Assembly: GCA_033060915.1 (NCBI GenBank)
Contig: CM065399.1
Location: forward strand, 16,134,001 to 16,198,000
Source: Euryodendron excelsum
Lineage: Eukaryota; Streptophyta; Magnoliopsida; Ericales; Pentaphylacaceae
Length of the DNA: 64,000 nucleotides
Direction: 5' to 3'
Shown here: positions 10,770-22,900 of the stretch, one piece after another
How the letters are laid out: the number at the start of each line of letters is the position of its first letter
Position numbering within the stretch: the stretch's first letter is position 1
Program-made: the position numbers and the translations under genes
The notes under the pieces: model-generated
The model's database searches: none
What the model was told of the DNA's origin: nothing
What the model saw: only the letters and a program-made list of their open reading frames with translations

Positions 10770-12060
10770 GAACATTATTTACGAGTCCCAAATAAATAAA
10801 AAAGGACAAAAGACAAATGAAAAGAAGATGAACTTTGCCGATCGATAACAAAAAAGTGTCACTATGATGTTCATATATACATGACATGAATACTGCTCGT
10901 TTGTATGAAGCTTTTTTATGCGAGTCCAAAAACTAGTCAAAAAATAAAAGCTAAAACCAAAATTGCATAAAAAAAAAAAAAAAAAAGCTACATCGATCTA
11001 CAAAGACCTAACATTCATGCTCAGTGAATTTGATGCTGCTAATTCCATTACTTTACATGTACAAAGAGCAAAATAGTTGTTATGAATATTAACATATAGC
11101 ACCAAGTATAACAACATGCAGGGGCAGAACCAAGGTTTTGTTTCGAGAGATGTCAAATTTGAAATACAAAATTTTACCTATTAATATAATAAATATAATT
11201 ATTATCTGTTAGGTGTAGAAAAACAATAAAATATAATCATTATCTTTCATGTAGAAAATTAAGATGCAAGACCAAATTTTTACATGAAAAATAAAACTAG
11301 CTTCCATTCAATTAACCTCAACAAACAATGAAAAAAGCCAAATTAATTAGTTCTTGGACAAAAATGGGTAGAACCAAAATCCCCTGTATAAGAATTTTAT
11401 ATTTTATTGGGTAAGGGATCACCTTAAGGAAGGTTTCAAATTGTGGAGGGTGCCATATTCTAGATTTTGGCTAGCATATTATATATAGATACACTATATA
11501 TAGAAGGATTAAGCAAAAGGTGGGGGTGCCATGGCACCTTCCCACCACAAGGTAGTTCCGCCACTGACAACATGAGTAGTTTGGGAGAGACCACTATGCA
11601 GCACTTTTTTTTTAAAAGAGATATTAGGATTGGTTAGAGCCCGTGGCCATAGTTTTTTTTTTTTTTTTCCCGTCCTTTTTATTTGGATACTATGGGCATT
11701 GGATTTTTTTAATTATTTTAGATTGTGTGCTTCATCTTATAGAAGTTTAAGAAAGTAAAATAAATCAGATATTAATTTGAATGTGTTTAAAGAGAAAAAA
11801 AATTATTTAAATGTTGACCTTACAAAATTTTGAAAATATAAATGCAATCACTACGTTAGGTTTTCATTGATTATTAATTGGAATGCAGTTTAAATAATTG
11901 TTTACAATTTTTATTTTGAAATTTTTTAGCATGGTAAGGAATAAATGAAATTCATGTTCCTATATGATGTGCATTCATAGAGAAAATAATAAATAAAAAA
12001 ATTCCAGTGCTCTTGAGAGATCTCAAAAACAGGTCAAAGTTTAGTAGTTGGGTACTACCA
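10770..12060. repeat. segmental repeat unit, copy 3
   Basis: This repeats 9360-10760 in order, down to gtcaaagtttagtagttggg and ctagcaatctctcag just before the 12343 relic. It is interrupted by a hAT-like MITE at 11119-11566 that is absent from the other copies. No coding region seen. Confidence 0.6.
11119..11566. mobile_element. hAT-like MITE with perfect 8-bp target duplication
   Basis: The termini are CAGGGGCAGAACCA on the left and, read on the other strand, CAGTGGCGGAACTA on the right, typical of plant hAT elements. The flanking 8 bp are identical (acaacatg at 11111-11118 and 11567-11574), the hAT signature length. The element is 448 bp, AT-rich and without an ORF, so it is non-autonomous. 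Near the right end is the palindromic ggtgccatggcacc. Confidence 0.85.
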
Positions 12061-12342
12061 ACTAAGCTAACTAGCAATCTCTCAGTTTCCCTTGTATTGT
12101 TACTATTACATAGTTGAGCCCATTAATTAACAACTAAAACGTCTCCTCTTTAGCATAATCAAGTCAGCTGATAGCCATAATTAATCCACATGGATTCCCA
12201 AAGTTAAACTTAATAGTTTTTGTAATTATCTACAATGATTACTAACTAAATTCTATAGATATAATTTACAATGACGACTTCATTTTACTAAACAAGTTCT
12301 ATCTATTGCATGTCTTCATCATTTTGACAATCTAAGCTATAC

Positions 12343-12970
12343 AATGAGCTGCTTCTTCCTTCGATTAGTCATCCTAGCATTTCACTTTGTTTGCATAATG
12401 TTGAGTGAGGAACATTGTAACAAGATATGGTTCATGTAATCAGCATGGTCCAAACAAGTCTACACAATTGTGGTTTTGTTGCGATTGCTTACACTCAACA
12501 GTTGTTGAGAATTCAACTGGAGATTCACTCCAACCATTTTTACCAGGGTTCCAAGGCCAGAAGATTTAGCGTTTATAATGCAGAATAGATCTTGATTATC
12601 AAACTCCAAGTTCAGTTGATTATAAGTGGTATTGGGTAGCTAGACCTGATGTTTCTATATCAGCAATGATAATAAGACAATACTCTCTTCTTCTGCCATT
12701 TTATCAGTGTTCCAAAGATACAAGATTTAGCATTTATAATACAGAATAGATCTTGATTATCAAACTCCAAATTCAGTTGATAATAAGTGGTATTGGGTAG
12801 CAAGAGTTAATGTTTCTATATCAGTAATGATAACACGATAACACTCTCTTCTTCTGCCATTTTCATTAGGGTTCTAAGGACAGAAGATCTTATAATACAG
12901 AATAGATCATGATTTTCAAACTCTAAATTCGATTGATCATAAGTGGTATTGGGTAGCAAGACTTGATGGA
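12343..12970 (+). pseudogene. S1/SPH-type gene relic with triplicated 3' part
   Basis: It opens like the 4497 relic (ATG, then a leader rich in Phe/Leu/Val), has a stop after the first ~25 codons, and lacks part of the core. The 3' part, from the FFCH/YWG block to the GFSISND block, occurs about three times in tandem: about 12525-12670, about 12677-12840 and about 12841-12970. Each has agatcttgatta/agatcatgatt, tggtattgggtag and (in two) gtttctatatcag. The period is about 160 bp. All frames are broken. It ends near gatggaatgg. Confidence 0.65.
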
Positions 12971-14254
12971 ATGGGGCCTGTATTTTTAGTTTTTGTGATA
13001 AGAGTTATGCATCAACCGGTCTTACATCAACAAAATAAATGCAAAAATTATTACATACTTATTTCAACCATTACACAATGTTCAACAAGTTTAATCATAC
13101 TCCCACCTAAAAATCACAACTTGTAATGTGTAAATGCCTTACCCATTGTACCAGGAATTTTTGTTATTTTTTTGTTTTTGTATTTTTAATATTGTAATTT
13201 AGTAAATGCCTTATTCAAGTGCCTTTTTTCTTGTGCTTGCTTTATGAAATAATTTAGCAACGTAGTATGTTTTACATCATCTACAGATTTGAAATCCAAA
13301 AAAAAAATAATAATAATAATAAATCAAGATGAACTTGCCTACTGCACAAAAAGTATAAACATGATTTTTGTATGATATGAAAATCAACATTCACAACCTT
13401 TGTGGATGGGAAAACCAAAATAATTGTTGTATATAACCTTTCATGTTCATTATCAAGTACAACCTAAGTAGCATGTACACTTTTAGAAAAATGTTATGTT
13501 TGTGTCGAAAATTCCCTTAGATACGTGTTTAAATGTGTCATAATTAATATCTGTCTATTTCAAAATAAATGATTTTTTTATTAGAGAGAAGTTCATTTAT
13601 CACGATAAAAAAATTATAAAAATTTAGTAACTTTGTCTTAAAAAAAAATATGAAAGGTCCTATAATAATCTTTTTTTCTGTACGAAATGACACTGTGTTA
13701 GGTCCTAAAGATTTCTTTGCATGAAATGATACTATGATTGGCATAGAAGTCATGTCTATTTGAATAAAAAGATGATAGTTAAAAATGACGCCATTTTCAA
13801 AAGGTGTAAAGAGTAGACATATCAATTCATGAAATGATGTTAATATATACCATAGAATAATGAAAAGATACAATTTAATGGTTAATAAATATTTATTTAT
13901 TTGAATAGGTGTAATTACAAGTTGTCAACTTACATGAAAAGGCACCACCATAAAAGGGACACAACCTCTTAACACATGACACTGGAGGCTTATAAATAAA
14001 CCACAAAATGCAAGGCATTTGTAAGATGCTTTCTCCTTAAGAAATTGAATAATCTCTATGAATTGAAGCACTCTTTTCAAAATTGAAGCCTATTTTTATT
14101 AAGTGCTGTTGAGGCTTCTTTTGTTTTCCTTTTTCAAGATTGCATAGGCATTCTAATTGCTTAAATAACATCAAGGGTAAACTATTCTATTTTCCTTTTC
14201 CAAGATTGTTTGGCTGACTTAAGGTTCAAAAATATTTAATTACTTTAATCATAT
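12971..14254. other. duplicated S1-cluster flank, no gene
   Basis: This is the second-block counterpart of 4905-5890. It is AT-rich and contains an (aat)n tract at about 13306-13322. The minus-strand open frame of 109 codons at 13544-13873 is AT-driven; its counterpart in the first block is not open, so I do not call a gene. Confidence 0.45.
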
Positions 14255-14660
14255 AAATATTATAGGGCATACTACTATTTATTACTCAAGTTTTTAATAT
14301 CACCGCTTAACATTTAATTTCTCTGTTTGAGCCCAAACTTTAATATATTACTCGTTAAAGAAAGTGAGAAAATCGAAGTGTTATTTCATCTGTAAATTTG
14401 TATTATACCTGAAAATAGAGTAGAATTTCAACTGAGTCTGCCATTGCTTTCTTCTATTCATCTCTGTTTCTCATTTGGGCCATGCAGGCTGTCTTTTTCT
14501 TATTTTAAACCCAAAAATTAGCTCAAGTAGGAAGCACATCATGTAGCAATATAATTTTTCTCACCTTTGTTAATGGGCTAGATTGTATTAACTCAATTAT
14601 GAAAGTTAAGAGGGCTCAAAAAGAAAAATTAGAGAAAAATTATAAAAAATGACTCATCCT
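14255..14660. mobile_element. TIR MITE shared by both duplicated S1 blocks, copy 2
   Basis: This is a diverged copy of the element at 5930-6395 in the same relative position. It shares ctcaagtttttaat, taacatttaatttct, gtgagaaaatc and catcatgtagca, with the right arm aagagggctcaaaaagaaaa. The left arm is eroded. Confidence 0.5.
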
Positions 14661-15798
14661 TACCCAGCATGAAAGATCTCAGAGAGATCTGGTGCCTATG
14701 AGTAAATGCATCCATTTTCCTAGTCCAAATTAGAGTTATAACCAGCAGATGCGTGAAAGATCCTCAATATGACAAATAAACTGTACAAAAAGCGGAAAAC
14801 AATAATCCAGCCTGCAATCAATCCTAATCTAATAGAAAGAACTCCCCCTCATCTATAAAGGATAACCTATCCTCGATCCTTAAAGAAGAGGCTTCTTATG
14901 ATTGATACCAAACAATACTTCTATCAACCAATTCTCTTTTACTCACACTAGTTATTCGAGGTTGACTGCAGAACATTCAAGAGCCAAATAAATAAACTCA
15001 AAAAGAAGAATAAGAAGACACATCATAGCTAACATCGTATATAAATACATACATATGTATCTAGAGGTGTATAAACAATATCAGTAATTGAACAGACATA
15101 GAGTGATACTTTGCACAGTAGCCATACAGCATATGAACTGAAGATATGTTAAACAAGAAAAATACTAACAGATATTATCCATAATACGAGTAAAATAGAG
15201 TTGTGTGACAATCCACTAACTTCTGACATTTTACTGTTATAATTTCACGATATCAAAAACATAATCTGTACAAAGTCACTCAAAAAACAGTTCATGGGCA
15301 AAAGCTTGAGCCATTTGCCTAACCCAATCGACAATTACAAAAGGTATCAAAATTAAATTGTGACCTAATTACACTGACTGCACAAATTTTAAAAGAATCA
15401 ATATTGGCACAAAAGTTAAGCTGAAATATTAACCTAACCACCAGATTTCTGGAAAGAAAAAACCTGGGGGGGTGATCTAGCTATGAACTTGGTTCTCCAA
15501 CAAGCAGCATTGCAAATTTCTACGCTCCCTTCTCCAGATAATGCGTTTGCTTCCTTGAAAAAATCCCATGGTTCGAACACTCTAGAATTACTCTTGAGAT
15601 AGACCTGTGTTTATGTACTTTAACAAGATGGTGCAACCTTAATGCAAACTTTATTTGGCACTGGTCCACCATATCTGTCTTGTCTGTTAAAAAATAATGT
15701 GGAATGCTGCTCTTAGGCATCACAACAAAAGCCAGCGGCCCATTCCCAGCACTTATAAAATGGAACTCCACAGGAAGTACAGAGAACAAGAAGTATCT
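14661..15798. other. 3' flank and 3' UTR side of the NOV-like gene
   Basis: No coding sequence is seen. The part next to the stop codon (about 15480-15798) is the probable 3' UTR on the minus strand. The rest is AT-rich with no recognised element. The small open frame at 15520-15789 minus lies in the presumed UTR and is not conserved-looking. Confidence 0.45.
15651..15656 (-). terminator. candidate poly(A) signal AATAAA of the NOV-like gene
   Basis: tttatt on the plus strand reads AATAAA on the minus strand, about 145 bp beyond the NOV stop codon. Plant signals are loose, so this is only a candidate. Confidence 0.3.
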
Positions 15799-16914
15799 TC
15801 AGGAGGCAAGCGAAAATTCTTGCGGCTGCTTTGGCATCACAACAGCCAGTCGCAGTTGGCCTAGCTGGCATAGTTTCACAGGGTTCTTGAACACTGTGAT
15901 CCTCGACATATTGTTACCTAATAAAGTAACATGTGCAATGCTAAAAGATTCACCTTTCTCAACCGCAAATTGCCACTCTCTTACTGATATAGTAAACCAG
16001 TCCTTCCTTGCAGATTTCGTTGCTTTAACTTCTATGTACTCCCTAATCATGTCGTTATCCCTTATAACAATGTCATAAGGTAGCCCAGTCTCATTAACTT
16101 CATTGACCCATGTCACAATCGTCTTACCAACATTCGTGGCAAAGTAATTGAAAGCTACATGCTCTCCCAGTCTCCCTGTTAACAAAGCTTGTTGTGCATT
16201 AGGCATGCCAAAAGAAATCTGCTCTCTCTCGCTACATGTTGATGACCACAGGTTTGGTTCACCAGATGGGGTAACTAGATCAATGGAATTATATGTAGCA
16301 TCTAGACCAGAAGTGACCAGATTGCACTGATCTTCTGAAGATACAGAACCTGGTAGAACTACTGTTGTAGTAGTTGCAGCTGTATCATCTTTTATGGTCC
16401 AGTTGGCATTGATCTTGATTGGAACCACATCATCTGTTTGTGCAATCTGGTCTTCAGAATCATTCTCCATCCTCATTTGCAGGCTACTGCTTGGAGGTGG
16501 AACTGGTGCTCGTGCCTTCAATCCACTCGCACAAGCAAAACTGAAACCTGGTGCAGTTTTCCAATCCACAGGAGGCCAGCTTGAGTTGATTCCAGGTTTC
16601 CTCTTAGAATTTCCAGGATTTTGCGCATTATTCATTGTTGAAGCACATCTTGTCTGGATCTGATCATTCTCAGTTGATAACGTCACGGATGGAAGGGACC
16701 AGACTAATTCTCCATCAGGAAGCTTCTGCACCTTCTGACTCTTCAAAACAAAAAATTCAGTCTGCTCTTCATTGGAACCTGATTCTGCCATGGTTGTGAT
16801 CATGTGAAGAAAATTCGCCAAGTGTAAGTCAGGAGCTCCATCAAATAACAAACGAGAAAGCTCCATGAATAATGAGTGAGAATCTGAGTCCCGGGTGGCG
16901 TACAAGACATTGCC
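15799..16914 (-). CDS. NOV: NOV-like exon 13 with DUF3883/NOV_C domain and stop (residues 2477-2847)
   Basis: The acceptor catatacag|GGC opens GNVLYATRDSDSHSLFMELS. A variable Ser/Pro-rich linker (about 2570-2710) precedes the terminal DUF3883 domain (about 15871-16185). Within it are GRLGEHVAFNYF (from 2723), PYDIV (Asp 2757), YIEVKAT (Glu 2771, Lys 2773) and the WFTIS...EWQFA block. The spacing fits a PD-(D/E)xK nuclease-like core; activity is unproven. The stop codon TGA is at 15799-15801. Confidence 0.95.
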   Translation of the reverse strand, partial: GNVLYATRDSDSHSLFMELSRLLFDGAPDLHLANFLHMITTMAESGSNEEQTEFFVLKSQKVQKLPDGELVWSLPSVTLSTENDQIQTRCASTMNNAQNPGNSKRKPGINSSWPPVDWKTAPGFSFACASGLKARAPVPPPSSSLQMRMENDSEDQIAQTDDVVPIKINANWTIKDDTAATTTTVVLPGSVSSEDQCNLVTSGLDATYNSIDLVTPSGEPNLWSSTCSEREQISFGMPNAQQALLTGRLGEHVAFNYFATNVGKTIVTWVNEVNETGLPYDIVIRDNDMIREYIEVKATKSARKDWFTISVREWQFAVEKGESFSIAHVTLLGNNMSRITVFKNPVKLCQLGQLRLAVVMPKQPQEFSLAS

Positions 16915-19900
16915 CTGTATATGTCAAGATAACATGGATACAGGATTATAAAAGATAAACCTGGTGTTTACATGCCCCTAGTCATGCTCACTACTACAGT
17001 GTAATGCTATCATAAAGTCCAATGAGAGACAATCTACTGTCATAACATTAACACACACAAACTTCATAATCTGTCCAGTTTTTCACAAGCATTGACAACA
17101 CAGCATCCAAGTCTGATATCCGTAATCTGTCCAGTTTTTCACATCGAATCTATCCAGAAGTCTGTTTAATAAATGAATAAATAAAATACCAAACTAACTA
17201 AGAAGACACAAAGCCAAGGATGCCATCAAGTTTACATACCTGCAGAAGACAGCTACATTCAACCCGCTTCTTGGATGCAATGCCAGATCTTTTTATGATA
17301 TTCCTATAGAACAATTTTTCAACAACAACAATTTGCAGATGACTCAGGTTCTCAAATCCAGATTGCTTTAGTTGAAAATATCTATCATGATGTACATCAT
17401 AGATGTAACGCTGAGCATAAGGAAGAGCCCAGTTTAGCAATGAAGCTTTGAAACTACAATCTGCCAGACCATCATATATTGCTTCACGAGTTACGACCTG
17501 CAAGAAAGTAACATTATTGAAGAACAGATAAATAATATTCTCTTTTTTAAACTATATTTGCCCTACATATTTGTACTGTACATGTCGTGTACACATGCAT
17601 CATGATGCAATATTATATGCATACCAGCATGATACCACACTAGAGTTTTGAGATTAGTTAGCTGCATATGTCATGTTTATAGATCTAAAACAACTTTTCT
17701 CTTTCAAGTATACAACAAACCCAATCACATGATCCCCCGCAACCCCCCAGTTGGTTGCGTATGTCACATTTATAGATCTAAATCAACTTCTCTCTTTCAG
17801 GTTTAAAACCAACCCAATCACATGATGGACATACCTACAGTGAGCCAGCATATGGAAAAAGGGACCTATTGTCTAACCTACAAGGATGTGTTCCAAACAA
17901 CAGACTCTAATTTCAACAAATCTCAACTCATTTCATTTTAAAAAATCATCTTGGCTAAAAATAACCCTCATTTCCTCCTTCCGTTAGCCCCCTACACACA
18001 CACACACATACACAGAGCTTACTTCTGAAAGAGCAGGAATTCCTAAGGTCTGCATGAGTACAGACACCTTTGCCCGAAGCATCTCTTGTTCATGAACCCT
18101 AAGTCCACCGAAGTACAGAAAATCAATGTTGTCCAAATGCTTAAATTCTTTCCTTAACTTCTCATCATCGCACCAACACACGAGGCCAAAGGATGCGTGT
18201 AGGGAAACCCATTTATCAAGCACAGTGGGAAGCACTGTAAATTCCAGTTTTAGAAGACACTCTTTCAAGTGAACGACGTCTTCAGAACTCAGTAACCCAG
18301 ATTTCAGTCCATCACTCCACTGCAGAAAAACTTGGAAAACCTAAGACACAACAGAATATTAGATGGCAGTGAAGCCATAATGAGCTGCAATCCACATTAG
18401 CTTCGAATTGGTAACTTACCATATTAGCTGCCTGTGAAGGCAAAGCAATAGTTGACAACTGCCGCAAAATTTTAAGGTAGCTACGGAAATGGGGAATCTC
18501 ATTGACTCCACACTCGTTCACAAAAAAGACATGAAGACCGGGGTAAATATTGCACAATGTGTTGCATAAGGGACGATCAAGCACACCAGAGCCATGGTGA
18601 GGATGGATCTCCTTGATTTGGTTCATACAGCCGGTCACATCATGCCAATATACTTCTGAGGGAGAAAAAAATACGCCAGGTAGAACATCCTCAGGTGTAG
18701 AACCGCATGAATATGGAATGAAAATAAAAGGTCCCAGATGTAATTTCTCAACAATTTTTTGCTTTGAAGTTGCCATTTCATTCCAAATAAATGAGTAAAA
18801 TTTGGACATCTGCGCAATGCTAGTGAAAAAAAAAGGTCCAGAGTCATTTAAATGAGGATGGTCATTTTAAAATAACGAAATAGAGGAAACCCAGAAGAAT
18901 ATGGAGACTGCAATGTATCGTCAAAATTATAGGATAAAATAAAATATGAAGAAAATATTAGCAACCCAGGACAGGTTGTATTGTTGCAATAACCAAAAGA
19001 ACAATAAGATTGAAGCTAAAACGAAAGTAAGTGAATGCTTTAAAAGGCAAAAATACAATGTGAGCATTAAAGTCACATGAAAGGAGCATAATAAGAAACA
19101 GACAGACACAAACAAAAACAAACACAAAAGGGTTTTGACGATGCTTCCAGTGCATAAGATATTGCCAAAAGCTATCATCTGAAGAATGAACAACCTAAAT
19201 CTCAAGAATATCCTGAAGACAATCCTAATGTTGTGGCGGAAGTGGTGGAAGACCGGAGATAGGTGCTAGAATGACTGTAGAAGGAACACCACTTGTAGAC
19301 GAAACTGCTAGCAAAAGCGGAGGCTCAAAGATGTCTCAATAACAAAACAACTCCTCAACCGTGAAAATTGAACTAATATGGGCAAATTACACCAACCTCT
19401 CTTAATGTCTAGCCTAAATACAGAAAACTCTCTTGTGGCTAGTAAAATAACATATACCCCCTTATTTTTAAACTTATGCGCAAGTTACCCCACGTTAGTT
19501 GCCTAGGTAGAATTTGCTGACATTGTTGTCAATTTTTGGGATAATTACACTTTACCCCTCGTAGTCTGAATGAAAATCAGATGACATCCCTGTGGCTCAA
19601 AAGTGAACACATAACCTCCTTATGGTTTGGACTTATCTTCAAAGTGAATAGAACTGTGATAGATTTGATGAAATGACCAAAAATGCCCCTGCAAAAGACA
19701 ACCTTTTATTTTGACATAAAAGGGCAAATTTCTCTTTTTGATGTTTCATTTTGGAGAGATTAAATGGTGAAAATACCCCTTTCACGGAATTCTTGTTATT
19801 TCTAACTATTTTCATCCATTTTGCAATTAAATCCGAACCACAGGAGGGTTGTGTTCAAATTTAGACCACATGGTCATGTGATTTTCGCTCAAATCACAAG

Positions 19901-22900
19901 AGGATAAAATGAAATTATCCCTTAATTTTTTCGAACTACTTAAATTACCCTTAATTTCTTTTTTCTAACACCAACATACAGATTCTTCTCTCTAGCAAAA
20001 TTTTCAGAAATTTTCATTAGGTACCACTCTCAAAATTTTCAGAAATTTTCCAACTTGAAATTTTGATAGGTTTTCTAGACAGAGTAATTTGCTTTCAAAT
20101 TTTCCTTTCTCCTTTAAATAAATTTTTAGACTGGTATTTGAATGGATGATGTTGAGGAAGGTGGTGGTTCCAGTGGGTACATTTGAAAATTTGAAAGAAT
20201 GTAACATTTGGGGGAAGTGGTGCTGGATAGTCAGTGGCTTAACAATTGAGGGCAACGGAGGGTACGATTGTGGGATGCAGATGGTTGGCTTCGGTAGGCA
20301 GTGGTGGTGGTTGGTGGCCATGGAAGAGATCAGCAGTGTAGGGAAGTTGAGGTCAGAGAGAGATGGCATGGAAGAGAGAGAGAAGGGGGAGGAGAATGGC
20401 GTGGGCGCTGGGGTGATCGCAGAGGTGAGTGGGGGCTGGGTTAAGGCGGAGATAGGAGGTGGGTGAGGTATGGAGATGGAGGGCAGTGGCAGTGGGTTAG
20501 GGCTGTAGGAATTGCAGTGGGGGTGGAGAGGGTTGGCAGGAGGAGCCATTGTTGTTATCTGTAATTTTATATATATATATATATAATTCTCTGGATTGCT
20601 GAGAAAGAAAAGATAAAAAGAAACAATTATTTTGGTTGTGAGAGAGAGAGAGAGAGAGAGAGAATTATTTTGGTGGTTGAATTTTTGACCAACAAGGGTA
20701 ATCAAGTAATTTGACTCTTTCTCTTGGTCTCTGTAAAAGACAAACTCTGACAAGGGGGTTATCTTCAACTTTTAAAACCACAAAAGAGCTTACTGTATTT
20801 AGGCTAAACGTTAAGGGAGGTTGGTGTAATTTGCACAAATTAATATTAATATTCATATCTAATGGCAAGTCAAACATATATGCAATAGGTCCAAACTCAT
20901 CACTTTTGACATCTGGTTCACAAGGAAAACCTCTTCAGAAAATGTTGCTGTCTTGGCAAGACAGCAGTTGCCTTGCTTAATGTTACTATTAATTTGATCT
21001 TTGACACTGCAGCATAATTTCAGACAAATATCCATTTGATAGATGCAGGCATATTTTTGTGGTTCAACATAGAAATGGAATAATTCGTATCGTGATATAT
21101 TTTAGCTGTTTTTCTCTGCAGTTTAATAATCTAATCCTGCTAGAGCTAGCACTAAATGATAACCTATCAGAGCAACTCATTGTACTAGCTTTAAACAAAA
21201 ATGGTATCCAAAATCTCAAGGATGATGCCACAGCGGCAACATCATAAGTCAAATCATTCCCTATTAACTACAGGTTCAGGTGAATATTGCAAGGCCACAT
21301 TCTAAAAGAGAGAATAGTACAAGGGAACTTGAGAAGGGTTTTGGAAAGGTACTTTAGAAAACAAGTTTAAGAAAACTTTGATCACGGTTTGGAAACCATT
21401 TAACACATATATATGAAGCTCCAAGTGCCGAGACAAAGATAGAAGTCAAAAGCATGGCACGTCATTCACATGTTAATCTTATGTGCTGGTAGCTTATACC
21501 ACTCTCCATTAACACTAGAGAACTAGATGTAGAACGATTAACTAATAGAATGAGATTTTTCTATTTTCTGCCATAAATCTGAAAGATGACATTACAGTCT
21601 CGTTACATCTTGGAGGCAAAAATAAAGGGAAACAGCAGAAGAAAAACAAGGCTCATGCATAAAACCAAAACCACCTTTAAACGTGGTGTTTCTTGCAAAT
21701 TAAATAGCCAGCAGCAAGAACAGGATACCATCATCAGGTAATGAAGATAAACATGCCAAGGACTGAAAGAATCATTAAGAATAAAAGACATGATACCTCG
21801 CCATGAAAGGGGTCTCGGATCTTCTCCAAACTTGAAGAACCTCCAAGACGTCATCAAGGCCAACTTGAGTCTTGAACCCAATATCCCTCAACAACTTCTC
21901 ACTTTTCACCTGTTTCAACAAGAAAAATGTAGCACAATAAATTATAAAAAGAATCTACAACAGCTAAGTCCCCTGATTCAGAAGTAAATCAGCAGTTCCG
22001 TAAAGCTGACTTCCTAATTACAAGTGATATGTCAAATAATGTTGGTTGTGAGCTATGAAACAATCAATGAAAGAATATCAAAATCCATACTCCTATCCAG
22101 ACTTTGAAATACAGAGATATTGACAAAGATATCATATGGTGATGTCAGGAAATGCCAGAAAAAAATGGAAACTTCCAATGAAACGCCAGAAACCATCATT
22201 GTACACTTGATTGAACAACTAAAAGTCAAAATAGTGACAATAATTCAATCAATGGGAACCAATATCCCATCAAAATCTCGATATTATGCGAAGAGCAAGA
22301 GATATTAAGCAAACATAGGCCAAGGATTCTGCTTATTATAGTGATGACACCAAAATTTTGTAAACCTATGTCATTTATTCTTCTCTCTTCTCCTCCCTAA
22401 AGGATAGCACCTTCTACCTTGTCAACCAATGGGTGTATAGCTTAGAGTTAATTAGTTACATCTTGCAATGCTTGTTCTGAATTAGAACACGTCCATTCCA
22501 ATACCCTAAATCTAGGGAGAGAAAAATATGTTTCTTCTCTTGGTTTTGTTCTTTATAAGATGAAAATAAGAATTGTGAACTATGAAAGAGAAAGCTTTCT
22601 AGGAGAAAATTGTGGAAAGAGCCATAGCACATGAGAGAGAGCTTGGGATACACTCAATTGCAGAGAACTTGTGCATTTTAACAATATTATGTTTCACAAT
22701 AATCTAATTCCTAAAGAGAACCAGTCTTGCATCTAGAAATACCTCAATACATTTAACAAAATATGATTTATAAAAGCCTACCCTAGTATAAAATGTTTTA
22801 AGACCTTGTGGGCCTGTGGCCTATTGCGTCTCTGTTGCTGCGTCTACGTCCTACAGCAATGTGTTCCAAATAATGTAGGCTTGACCAGTGGCCCAGTGCA

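Larger units (their letters stand above)
19380..20837. mobile_element. TIR element with internal cargo and nested MITE, NOV intron 9
   Basis: The inverted ends of about 85 bp are GGGCAAATTACACCAACCTC...agcctaaatacag on the left and the complement of ctgtatttaggct...ggttggtgtaatttgc on the right. The flanks aactaatat (19371-19379) and aattaatat (20838-20846) agree at 8 of 9 positions. Inside are the MITE at 19538-19921 and a GC-richer block with an open frame (20004-20549 minus). There is no transposase, so it is non-autonomous, MULE-like by duplication length. Confidence 0.75.

Noticed and set aside
15704..16663. Plus-strand ORFs opposite NOV exon 13
   Set aside because: Antisense shadows of the DUF3883 exon.
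18635..18847. Alternative exon-10 acceptor 9 bases downstream (gcgcag)
   Set aside because: With the phase-2 exon 9 donor it leads into a frame that stops after about 60 codons; the ctag acceptor at 18820 keeps the conserved frame.
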